Positions 32,379 through 43,101 of a stretch of DNA of 64,000 nucleotides are shown here, one piece after another (position 1 is the first letter of the stretch; every line of letters begins with the position of its first letter). Origin of the DNA: Panax quinquefolius (Eukaryota > Streptophyta > Magnoliopsida > Apiales > Araliaceae). The notes under the pieces were generated by a model. The model was not told the DNA's origin and did not search any database. It worked only from the letters and a program-made list of their open reading frames with translations. Made by a program: the position numbers and the translations under genes. Location of the stretch: positions 98,323,622-98,387,621 of the forward strand of contig CM035153.1 of NCBI GenBank assembly GCA_020205615.1, given 5' to 3'.

Positions 32379-33926
32379 TGATGAGTGAGTTTTATACCCA
32401 TGAATTGAATGCGTTTGAGCTTAATCTTTTGGATGTTTTTAAGTTTTTGTCTATATTCATGCATGTTTTACGTTGTTTTGTAGGATTTGGGATAAAACTT
32501 ACTTGAATCGACGTTTGGGGTGGCTAGATTCGCGTTTTCGGCTTACCATTTACACAGTAGTCACTTCAGAGCTAATTTGAGTATTTCTTTGAACCTTATT
32601 TTGAAAAACTTAAAGAATAAAAGTTATAGATCTACGTCCCCTCTTTCCAGAACATCTTGAATCATCGAAATCGGAGTTCGGACGAAAACGTTATGGCCAT
32701 TTTCCCAAAGGACGTCGAAGCAAAAAATTTCCCAAAAAGGACCCAGCGTCGGGGCGCCCAAACCAAGCCTATTCCAAGCAATCGGCTACTGGGGAGCAAT
32801 GTTCTGTATATGCCCAATGCCAAGGAATCTTTGGGAAGGGTCAGTGAGAGGCTTGGACGCGTTTTGGGGCGAATTTTGACACCTTTTTGACTCCAAATTG
32901 GATTGGATTTGTTCCTAAGCTAAAAATTGGACTTGTAATCTATAAATACATGATGTAAGGCATAAAATAAGGAGATATTACATATATTAGATTAGAGATA
33001 CACTCCATTAGATTAGAACATAAACCCTAGTTCTTATTAGTTTTGGAGATTGAAGCAACTTGAAGAACACTAAAGATCAAGAGCAAGAGCAAGAGCAAGA
33101 GGGGAGCATCAGATTTGCTGACAACAGATTCTATTCTCTTCTCTTATCATACTTTTATCTTTTAATGTCTATTCAGTTATGGATTCTTGATTTTAATTCA
33201 ATGACAATGAACTAATTCTTTCATTAAGATTTCAATTGAACTTTTTATGTCTATAAATTAGTTATTCAATTTATTCCAATTATTTGTGTCAAAGTGAATT
33301 GTTTATCTTGTCTTATGCTTATTGACTAATTATTTGATCAGTAATTACCTTGTTACTCTAGAAGGAATTGAAAGAGGAGATCTAGGGTTAGAACTGGGCA
33401 TGATAACATGTGACTTAGTTATTTGCATGGCGAATAATTAGGTTCGTGAATTGAATGGAAATATCTGTTCACCGCAGTTAACACATAAGGTATTCGAATT
33501 GAAGGAGTTTAATTCAATTGTTTTACATAGGAATATAGCAAGATTAATCTGGATTAAATAGAAGTAATTTGATCACTTGGAAAAGGAATTTTGGCATTTG
33601 AGAATTCCTGTTAACAATTCAGTAGGCATAATAATTGAGATAAATGGATAATTAATTTATAGTTCATAATTAGGGATATTGAAGTCTTAATCTTTATTTA
33701 TTTGAATTCATTTATAAAGCAATTCGATTTAATTAGTTAATTTAGTTTTCTTAATTAGAAAAAATCACGATTTGAGATTGTTTAAATAAAATTGATTTGG
33801 TTAAAAGTTAGTACTTGGTAATTTTTATTAAATAATTCCTCGTGGGAACGATACTTTTCTTATCACTTTATTACTTGTTGACCGTGTATACTTGCACGTA
33901 TTCATTGATTGCGAAATCGACCAACA
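32379..33926 (+). repeat. 3' LTR of element N (1548 bp)
   Basis: Same ends and content as 27902-29442; the GC-rich segment (32743-32840) is rearranged slightly compared with 28266-28350. The TATA box is at 32941. Followed by TACAT, the right half of the TSD, and then the rest of solo LTR S. Confidence 0.92.
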
Positions 33927-34309
33927 TACATACCTACTACATAAGTGTTACACTTTAACACTTATAGTGAGCCCAGAATCCAAGTTATTAAGATCCAAAA
34001 GTGATACCTCACACTGTTTTTATTTTCTGGGTAACCTAAAAAATGAAGAACAACCTCAGACATGATTTTGAAGGCTTATAACTTCATGATGTGTTGTAGT
34101 TTGGCCCTAAAACTTATTTGTGCTTGTAGTATTACATCAATACCACATCACTAATACACCAAATGCCTAGAAAACATCTTGAGCATAGAATTAAAAGTGG
34201 TCAAACTAGGTACCCTAACATTGACTTTGCATGTTCTTGAAGGTTCAAGAACACCTATAGCGACAGTTTTGTCGCGATAGGCCCCTTTAGCGACGGTTTT
34301 AATAAAAAT

Positions 34310-35050
34310 GAATTATTTAATTTAAATAATTAGAATAAAATGGAAAATAATTATGAAAAATTCATAATTAATTTGTAAAAATTATTTTAAGGTATAAAAA
34401 TTGATTTTTAATAATTTGAGATATATTCCATTAATATTTTAATTTATTTAAATATTAATGATATTTAATTTATTTAATAGTTATATTAAATAAATTAATT
34501 AAAAATGATTTTAATATTTTAAAATCATTTGAAATTATATTAAAGTGTTAGATAATATTTTAAGTTATTTTGAATGACTTTTAATATTTTGGTATGAATT
34601 TCATTAATAATTAAATATTAATGATAAAATTTTATTTAATAATTGTATTAAATAAATTATGAAAAATAGTTTTAATGTTTTAAAAATTATATAAAAATGA
34701 TTTAAAGGTTTAAAAATGTTTTAAGTTATAAAACATAACTTTTAATATTTTGCCATGAAATAAATTAATATTTTAATATTAATGGTAGTTATTTAAAATG
34801 GTTTTAAATGTTTTAAAATCATTTAAAGGCGATATTAAGGTATTAAAATACTTTGAGATATTATAAATAACTTATAATATTATGTCATGTATTTCATTAA
34901 TATTTAAAATTTATTAAATATTAATGATAATAGAATTAGGTAGTATTTAAATAATATAAAAATGATAAGAAAAATCAATATAAATGATAATAACTATTTA
35001 AAAATTATTATGAGCTTTTGAAAAATATTTTGACTGATAAATAAATTATC
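34310..35050 (+). repeat. AT-rich imperfect tandem array in solo LTR S
   Basis: CATTAATATTT...AATATTAATGA segments near 34427, 34599, 34755 and 34893, each with ATTTATTTAAT/ATTAAATAAAT inverted repeats. Related to the arrays in the element-B LTRs; spacing about 140-170 bp. Confidence 0.7.
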
Positions 35051-35944
35051 TAAAATAACATTGAAGCGTTTAAGTAGAGTCTTATTAATAATAGGCTCGA
35101 TAATTATTCAATTTGGTAATCGGAGTGTCGAAATAGTACCGAACTCAACTTAGACTGAAATAGTTTGACTTGATACCAGGTCTTATGTGTTTTAGTGACT
35201 ATTAGGATATGTGTTAATGTGTTTAGGTTATTTTATAACTGTAATTAACAGTAGTATTTGTGATGATATTATTCTAATTGGAACATCGATATTATCAATA
35301 TTATGTCTTCAGATATGAAGCTAAAATAGATTACGTAGCAGTAGTCGATGGGATAGGCAAGTTTCTTAACTCAAACTCGAGTTGTTATTGTATTGTATGT
35401 TCATGATTAATCATTGTTCATTACATCACATCTTTGATTATTGATTCACACGTTGTGCATGTTGCATATGTTCATCAGGTATAAAAGGCTGATCACCTTC
35501 ATTACTATTTGGTCCAGTTAATTTGTTCATGTTCATTGTTGGCCATTCATCATTATTGTCTCGGTCATACAGTTATGAAAATTGATTCATGTTCTTTCAC
35601 AGTTATTATATTGTTGAAAGTTTGTCAACTTATTATTCATTCTTTCAATCATAATATATCTTTCTTTAAATTTAAACTTACAGGGAAAACTTGTTGCTCG
35701 TCCTTGCTATATCATGATAAAATTGCAGATTAGGACGCATACTTTGGATACATGCAAAGGCAAATAACATTGTAAGTCCTTTAGGATTTGAATTCAAGTA
35801 TTAAGTTAAGGTTATCGACCTTGGGGATTATGTTGTAAGATTTAATGTATAAATAATTTATGTTTATATCTTCCGTAATAGTTATAGAATTAGTGTACCA
35901 GGTTCGTGGTAATTAGTACCCGAATTTGGGGGCGCTACATCTTC

Positions 35945-36954
35945 CAACGACTCAGCAAGGTTATGATGCGATCTGGGTGATTGTGGATCTATTGACGAAG
36001 TTAACACACTTTTTGCCAATCAAGATTGGATTTAACCTAAATCGGTTGGGGATTTAACCTAGATCGGCACAGTGTCCCGGTATCCATTGTATCAAATAGA
36101 GATCCACATTTCACATCAAATTTCTAGAAACGACAACAAGAATGCTTGGAAACGCAGTTGAGAATGAGCACAACATATCATCCTCAAACCGACGGACAAA
36201 GTGAGAGGACAATACAGACATTGGAAGATATGCTCAGAGCTTGTATTATGGATTTAAAAGGGAATTGGGATGACCATTTACCATTGGTTGAATTTGCCTA
36301 TAATAACAATTATCATGCAAGTATTGGCATGCCGCCTTACGAAGCGTTAGCTGAGGAATGAAATGCGTAACTCATTATCTTTGGGATGAAGTTGGTGAAT
36401 GTCAGCTATTAGGTCCGTAATCGTACAAAGCAGAATCGCCTAAATTATCAAGGTGATTCGAGCAAGATTGATAGTATGCATCGGATGAATGTAAGAAATA
36501 TATCGATCAACACCGACACAATCGAGAATTTGATGTCAGTAGTTTTGTTTTCTTGAAGGTATTTCCCTAGAAAGGGAAGATACAGTTTAGTAAAAAGGGA
36601 AAACTAAGCCCTAGGTTTATAGGACCATTTAAAGTGCTACGACGAGTTGGTGAAGTGGCGTATGAGGTATCTTTACCTCCGAAACTAGAACATATTCATA
36701 ACATTTTCCATGTTTTGGTCTTACGACCCTATAAGTCAGATTATAAACATGTTATAGAATATGAAGCGTTACAGTTTGAAAAAAACTTATCTTATGAAGA
36801 AATTCCAATTCAAATAGTTGATAGGAAAGAGCAGGTTCTCAGAAACAAAATAATACCTTCTATTAAGGTAATTTGGAGAAACCACAGTGCTAAAGTAGCT
36901 ACGTGGGAACTTGAAGATGTTTTGATGAAAAATTATCCTCAGTTATTTGCCTAA
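35945..36954 (+). pseudogene. Integrase core and chromodomain-like tail of element D
   Basis: Continues from the TSD: CDS wording PTTQQGYDAIWVIVDLLTKL and THFLPIKIG (first catalytic Asp), a small rearrangement near 36030-36070, DPHFTSNF (second Asp), then an intact 71-codon block ([20 protein letters not shown] with the catalytic Glu, [15 protein letters not shown]). After stops the frame resumes at 36634 with VGEVAYEVSLPPKLEHIHNI, FHVLVLRPYKSDYKH, SYEEIPIQIVDRKEQVLRNK and VATWELEDVL, ending with TAA at 36952-36954. The TWE block marks the Tekay-type C-terminal chromodomain region that directs integration to heterochromatin in the family. Confidence 0.88.
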
Positions 36955-36964
36955 TTCTTGTATA

Positions 36965-37064
36965 GTGATTCTGGGGACAGAATCTTTTTAAGGGGGAATG
37001 AATGTGACAAATGAATTTACTGAGTCGTGATTCTGGGGACAAAATCCTTTTAAGGAGGGAAGAA
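36965..37064 (+). other. Duplicated polypurine tract of element D
   Basis: Two copies, 62 bp apart, of GTGATTCTGGGGACA followed by TTTTAAGG-GGGAA (36965 and 37027). The first is followed by TGTGACAAATG, the second by TGTAACGAATAAG; both look like LTR starts. See findings. Confidence 0.7.
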
Positions 37065-37882
37065 TGTAACGAATAAGAATTTTGTAATTAATTTTAAGTA
37101 TTTATTGAATTAAATAAATATTTGAATTGATTTATTTATTGAGAAAAATAAATATTTGATGGAATTATTGTGCAATAATTTAGTTAAAGTGTGTTATAAT
37201 AATTAAATTAATGAATGATACTTTTATGATTTGAAGATTTAATTTAATGAGATAATTAAATTAAATAAATTATTAAATAATTATAATGTCGTTCTAATCT
37301 AATTTAATAATTAAATTACAGATTTATTAGTTTGTTAAATAAAATTATAATTTATTATGGAAATTAAAATTAACTGAAAAACATTTTTTGACATTAAGCG
37401 TTTTCCTTCACGTTTTACCCTAACGTAGCTAAACGAGTGAAAAGTACATAACAATACTTTTCGTCGTTTTTATTTTATCCGATTTCTGCACGTTTTTTGA
37501 GAAAAACTTTTATCAACTTACTTAACATTTCACAATATATTATCGTCAAATCTTTTAACGGAATGTCATTTCGTCATACCAAACTCTCAGAACGGTTTAG
37601 GTTATTCAAACCCTAACCCTTAGGGTTTCGTCGGGTGAATAGTACCTATTTCGTCTTTTTCCCCAGAAATATTTTGATCCTGTAAAAATTTTATTTTCGT
37701 CTTGCAAATTCTTTCTCGTTCAGTCTAGCTCGTAGCCAGAATCCTCTCGATTAATAATCATTCTAGGTTATAGAACAATTAATAAACACATAGCACAGAA
37801 TAGTATTAATAAAAATTTATTTTATTAATAACTAATTCTTTAAACTTAAATTCTGGACAATCTGATTTTCCGGGTTGTCACA
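37065..37882. repeat. Composite LTR segment
   Basis: The left end TGTAACGAATAAG follows the PPT of element D and looks like the start of its 3' LTR (plus strand). The right end reads on the minus strand as TGTGACAACCCGG, an LTR start of the same kind as X, and similarity to the start of X (GGCTACG-GCTAGA, GGTACTATTCACCC) extends leftwards to about 37400. So two LTR beginnings in opposite orientation are joined. A telomere-like palindrome (CCCTAACCCTTAGGGTTT) is at 37610-37627. Confidence 0.6.
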
Positions 37883-40800
37883 GACATTCTTATTACATTA
37901 ATAATATTACATCCCATTCCCAGGTTCTATAACCATTACATTCTTTGTTTATCATACTATAATATATACAACTTACTAGTTTATTACAAGGTAAACTAAT
38001 CGTTCAGCTTCGTCTTGCCTCTATCCTTGTCAGATCCCTCGGTTCGTTTGGTCCTAGCTGCATTCATATGGTTCAAGCAAGAGTGAGCATAACAAGCTTA
38101 GCAAGTACAACAATTTCTTTTAAATGACATGCTTGAAACATAGGAATCGTATATCTTCAGTAACTGAACAATAGTTATGAAGTACTACCGATAATTCAAA
38201 ATAGCACTTCTTTTTCTTCAAAATGTTTTCCAATGACAATATTCAGTAAAACATCAATTCTGGCTCCAGACCATGAGCATTTCATAATTTCTTTCAAAAG
38301 GACAACCCGTCACTAAGTCCGTAAGTCCGGCATTTCTTACGAGCACTTCTGGGTGATCAGCCCATAGTACTCTATGTTGATTAACACTATATCCTGTTAA
38401 ACGTATGTACGTTTAAGTTTTGGCAACCTCGCGTGCCCATTGAATAATTGATGAAAAATACATTTGTTTATTCATACTCAAGCTTACCTTGAATCTATAC
38501 CAAATAATTGGTGTATGATAGCGTTAGCAATTCTATATTGAAAGACTTGTAAATATATCAATCAACTCTTCAAGATTAGTCTAGCCGAGATAAAACTCGC
38601 ATCAACCATTTAGTAAAACACTTCATGCATCTCATAACATGAATCACAGAAAACTTGGCTAACACGAAGGTTAGATGTTGTTTAAAAAAACTTGCCTTGG
38701 TATTCATTACGAAGATAATAACTTTTCCTTTCAGTCTTTACAGTCTCTACAATGCATAACCACATAACATACCACATTAGGTCATGAATGATCATACATG
38801 GTTCCTAATGAATCTTACCCTTCATCTCAATCTAATCATACATTTGATTTGTTACTATTGGTTCCGACTTGCCATTATCTTTACATCATTCTTACCAACT
38901 TCTTTCTCTTCTATGTCTTACGTGGATTTACTTCATTAATAGAACTCATTTCGAGTTAATAATCCTTCCTCACAACTTACTAACATTCTTTCGTTATTAA
39001 TCGAAACTCGATCGTCATTTGTTAAGTACACTTTATTGCATACCATTTATGATTACGTATTACTTAACAACTTTTAGTTGTAACTCTTAACGGTATAGTC
39101 CTTATCATTATTGAATACAGTTCATGTTCTTTATACTTTACGTTCGTCGTTTAACTACTCATTAAACAACATTAAATTCCTAAAGTCATCACTATAACAG
39201 TGATTTAGGAAAGGTCTAATCATGTTCATTAAATAATTACATAACCCATACTGGTATAGCAAACTATTGGATTCATAATCAACTTGGTCAACAAATTTCT
39301 ACAGTCGGCTTAGCACATTACGTTGTTCTCATTACGTTCATCTTCAATTGATTATTAACCATTAATCATCATACATTAAGTGTTTAACAATGCCTAAACA
39401 ATGTTATATTAACACCTTAGTTTATTACTAATGAGTTATCTTTCCTTCTATACTTGTAAACATTCTTGTCTGTCAAAACTCTAGGACTGGCACCGCGGCG
39501 CCACACATAGCTCTCCTTCTCGCGCCGCGGTGTGAGTTTGTGGTAGGCAAGCCCCAAACTCAGCGCTGTGGAGTCACTCATTGGCCTTGGGTTGGTGCCG
39601 CGCCGCCAACTCTGTGCCTTAGAAAATTTATAGCTTTGGAAATTTTGTGAAACTCCCGGACGCATAACTTATTCGTCATAAGTCCGAATTGGCTCATTCA
39701 AAAGCCTATGGTTCACAAATTACATACTCTACGCGTTCATGCAAGAATTTTGTCTATTTGACTTCGTTTGCTAAAAATTCACCTATTAGTTCATTTCTAA
39801 CGAAAACGATAAACGTTCGTGAACGTTCAACGCTCATTTCTTCATTCTAAGTCAAAATCCGGTCATTTTCGAGTCCGCGACTCTATAATACCAATATGAA
39901 TTGTCTCTATTGAAAACCAATATTTCCAAGCTTAATATCAAAATTCAACTTCCATTTCGAGAATTTCACGAATTCGACGATTATCGTCCAATCGTATGAA
40001 TTCCGGCAAAACCTCATTACTAATAATTCTAAATGGATTTTAATCAACATATAAACATTTCTAGTTACTTATTACACCAACTTATTATCAAAGTAGGTTT
40101 TGACTTCTTCTCATAAGCTAATGACTTATTTAACTTATGAACTACAATTCTCATGCTTATGACTTACTATGAACCTAAGTCCATCAATCAATGTTCTCAT
40201 ACCATATTAAACATACTAACATCATATGACAAACATATGATAAGTTCTTCACAAACTTATCAACTTATTTACGTTCAAGTTGCTTATTCAACTTATTCGG
40301 CTTAAGTTCATTCATCATTGACTTCTTATTATCATACCACCTTATTATTTCTACATAAAACAAGTTTCTACAAGTTCTTCCTTGTTTCGTAACTTATATG
40401 ATTACGAACTACTTATTCATGACTTATACGGCTTATTAAGACTTAAGCTCTTTGATTACTCATTCTTATCATTCCTTAGCATACAAGTTCTACCACTACC
40501 CATTTCCCTATCAATGGAAGAGAAAGAGAATTATGGTTTAAGTCCTTACCTATGAAGATCACTTGATTAATCCTTGTTCTCCTTCTTGCTTCTTAAATTA
40601 CGAAGACTAGCTTTCAAGCTTTTCTAACTTATTCTCACTTATTCTCTCTAACTAATAAGCTCTCAACTTGTTGGTGTTTTTGAACAAGGAATAAATGAAA
40701 TCCAAAGCTTGCTATTTATAGGACTTGCTAGGTTAGGGTAGTTTGGTCATTAGGACATCCCACCTCCTTAATCACCTCCTTACTATTCCTAGCTTAAACA

Positions 40801-41835
40801 CTAAGTTAACTTGCTCCTCACAACACTTGGCCATTAAGTCTACTTGGTCATTAAGCCACTCCACCTCCTTACTATTCATTACCTAGCTTATTAAGTAAAC
40901 TTAGCCACCACACTTAAACACTTTACTTAGCTTTTAAGTTTACTTGGTTATTACATTACTTATCTTTGGCTTAGCCATTAAGTTACCTAACTTATCCTTT
41001 GCTTAACCCTTAAGTCTACTTGCTCATCATACAAAATTCTTGATCACTAATTCACCAGTATGATCATGGGTTGCCCCATGGATCCTCCTAATCCATTGGA
41101 TTCTTACTTTGGGCTTAAGGTTTAATTAACCTAACTTATACATTGGGCTTGCATTAACAATTCTTTGGGCTTTAACATTAATTCGCATTGGGCTTTATTA
41201 TTATCCCAATTGGACATTACAATCTCTTACAAATTCCTACAAGTCCATTACAATTAGCTTAAAGTTTTATAACGTATAATTTATGTATTCATCACGTATT
41301 CTAGCTCGTATACTTATTTAATATACGACATTCCATCATTCACACATACTCGTATAATACCTCGTATTATACTCATATTCATTACTTCGTACAATACTTA
41401 CATATTATACAATCATTGCTTTATTTCATTACACGCATTAAAATTCCTTCTTGAAATTCCCTTTCCATAATCGTTAGGTTTTAAGTCCGCAGGCGAAAAA
41501 CTTCGTTATCCATAACTGAAATATTATTGGATATTCTATCTCACCTCGATATTCTATCATTACGTATTTCTCAAAAATTCAAAAATAATTCCTGAGCAGA
41601 AATGCGTGAATAGTATTTTTCAGAAAATTTCTCGAAAAGTTTTTATTTTCTTCTTGGAAATTCAAACACTTTAATTCTATCACGTAGCCAAAATACTACG
41701 ACGTTCCGATATGTCTAGGTCATAGAACGACCTTCAATTAGCTTACTCCCATAAATAATTAATTAAATTCATTTTAATCCACATAATTAAATAAAAATTT
41801 AATTCTCAAAAATCCAAATTTTTTGGGGGGTTACA
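37883..41835 (-). repeat. LTR X (nearly 4 kb, minus strand), solo or truncated
   Basis: On the minus strand it starts TGTAACCCCCCAAAAAATTT at 41835, has a TATA box (40713-40720), and near 38030-38110 the block CTTGTTATGCTCACTCTTGC that matches the 3' third of the element B and S LTRs (CTTGTTGCTCACCCTTGCTA). The expected end (GGGGGCGTCACA) is missing; it runs into the composite segment. Imperfect repeats of CTTGGTCATTAAG lie at 40740-41040. A GC-rich palindromic block is at 39480-39640. No PBS, PPT or gene in it. Confidence 0.75.
40713..40720 (-). promoter_or_regulatory. TATA box of LTR X
   Basis: TATAAATA on the minus strand about 1.1 kb after the LTR start, in the context AGTCCTATAAATAGCAAG. 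Probable former promoter. Confidence 0.45.
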
Positions 41836-42059
41836 TATTCAAGGAAACCACGAAGGACTAGGAGTTGAACTTGTACATGAGGAAGCTCAAATCTTCAAGG
41901 CTATAATTCTGATCTTCTTCTTCTTCGTTTTTATTGATAATTAAGCACAAAGCATGATCATGGCATGGGATTGTATGAAAATTTTAAATTCCAATATATC
42001 GTGCGTCTGCACTTTTTATATGATTTGATTATGTAATCACACTATATATAATCCCAACA
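41836..42059 (+). repeat. 3' end of a Ty1/copia-type LTR
   Basis: Ends ACTATATATAATCCCAACA directly before a copia-type PBS (A plus TGGTATCAAAGCC at 42061-42073). The left end is cut by LTR X at 41835/41836. The CT-rich stretch TCTTCTTCTTCTTCG and poly-A-like AT-rich end are usual for the R/U5 of such LTRs. Copia assignment rests on the ACA-A-TGGTATCA arrangement alone. Confidence 0.6.
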
Positions 42060-42060
42060 A

Positions 42061-42073
42061 TGGTATCAAAGCC
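42061..42073 (+). other. Primer-binding site (tRNA-Met) of copia-type element
   Basis: TGGTATCAAAGCC, one mismatch from the tRNA-iMet complement TGGTATCAGAGCC, right after an LTR end. Confidence 0.65.
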
Positions 42074-43011
42074 AAACTTTGTGCTTATTGTCAATTTTAT
42101 GATTCCATGTATGAAATGATATGCGATTGAATTGAATTTTTTGGGCAAAAATGAAGTTTTCTATTTCACGCTGCGCGCGGCTGCATGGTACGATTCATTC
42201 TGCAGGCGCGTAGTTCTGTCTGCAAAAAAGTAAAATGCGAAGCGGTGCGATAGCCGTACGGCGTCCCGATTCATTTTGGGCACGGTCACGCCACTTTGCA
42301 GTTTTGGAAAAAAAAAATTAATCAATTGAAGTAAATTGTTTATTTAATTGATAAAATTTAAAATAAAGATGTTTATTTTATCTGAGATATGATTTCAGAT
42401 TGCTAAAAATTAAAGAGTTTAATTTGGATTTAGTTTTTGATTAAAATAAAAGAGTTTATTTTGTTTTAAAAACTAAATATTAGCAAACTTTTTCCCATTA
42501 AATGATATTGATGCATATATGGAATAGTTTTATTATTCATGAGATGAATGTTTATTTATTGATGCATATGAGGATATGTATGATAATTAATGGGATTGAT
42601 TATGGACTATTAACCAATGTGATTGGATTTTATTTTAGTTGGATGCATAAATGTAAGGGTTTTATTAAATGGGGTTTGCGTACCTCGTCTTCTCTAGTTT
42701 TTCTCAATGTAAATTCTATCTCCCTCCTATGCACTTCTCATTGACTGTTGATCAAGGATTCTATTTTATAAATAGTTTTGTAATAGAAATGGTTAGATTT
42801 AAAATTTTGAAGAATTGGAAACCAAGGAGCAAGGAACACTTGAATACCCGTTTGTAATGGAGCCCGGGTTTAAATGTAATAGCTATGTTTAAATTTAATT
42901 CTTACACCCTAGGGTTTGACTTTTTGGTTCACTTAGTGGTTCTATTGAACCAAATTAGAATAAAGTCCATAATCAATTCGTGTAGAATATAGTTTTCTAT
43001 ATGCATGCTTA

Positions 43012-43014
<3 letters not shown>
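42074..43014 (+). other. Leader of copia-type element, no gag recognised
   Basis: Begins with GC-rich CACGCTGCGCGCGGCTGC and GTACGGCGTCCCG segments, then AT-rich DNA. No gag domain or zinc knuckle could be read in any frame, so the element is either truncated here or non-coding. Confidence 0.5.
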
Positions 43015-43092
<78 letters not shown>

Positions 43093-43101
43093 CGTGCGTG
43101 C
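43015..43101. repeat. (TA)n-(TG)n-(CGTG)n compound microsatellite
   Basis: About 29 TA units, then TG units, then TGCG units in direct succession. Confidence 0.97.

Larger units (their letters stand above)
27902..33926 (+). mobile_element. Element N: complete, pol-less Athila-like retrotransposon (6025 bp)
   Basis: Two similar LTRs (27902-29442, 32379-33926), a tRNA-Asp PBS, a shortened gag, a protease remnant, the Athila post-pol motif, the 3' UTR module and a polypurine tract. RT, RNase H and integrase are missing: the protease remnant is followed within about 300 bp by the post-pol motif. Flanking bases are GACAT (left) and TACAT (right), a TSD with one change. It inserted in solo LTR S. 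It would need enzymes from a full Athila element to move. Confidence 0.9.
26389..35939 (+). repeat. Solo LTR S (about 3.5 kb), split by element N
   Basis: Begins TGTGACAACCC and ends GGGGGCGCTACA. It lies in the integrase gene of element D with the perfect duplication TCTTC on both sides, so it is a complete solo LTR produced by LTR-LTR recombination. Its own sequence is 26389-27901 plus 33932-35939; the rest is element N. It is a distant relative of the element-B LTR: telo-box array (26636-26800), palindrome (34232-34253), AGCGACGG motif, AT-rich array (34310-35050) and the CTTGTTGCTCGTCCTTGCTA block (35688-35708) occur in the same order. Confidence 0.9.
25823..37064 (+). mobile_element. Element D: Ty3/gypsy (Tekay-like) pol fragment, interrupted
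   Basis: The end of RNase H, integrase and the chromodomain-like tail of a gypsy element, read at 25823-26388 and 35945-36954, followed by polypurine tracts up to 37064. The gap is the insertion of solo LTR S, flanked by the exact 5-bp duplication TCTTC (26384-26388 and 35940-35944). Removing it restores the integrase frame across the site. The 5' two thirds of the element are absent. Nesting order: D, then S, then N. Confidence 0.88.
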
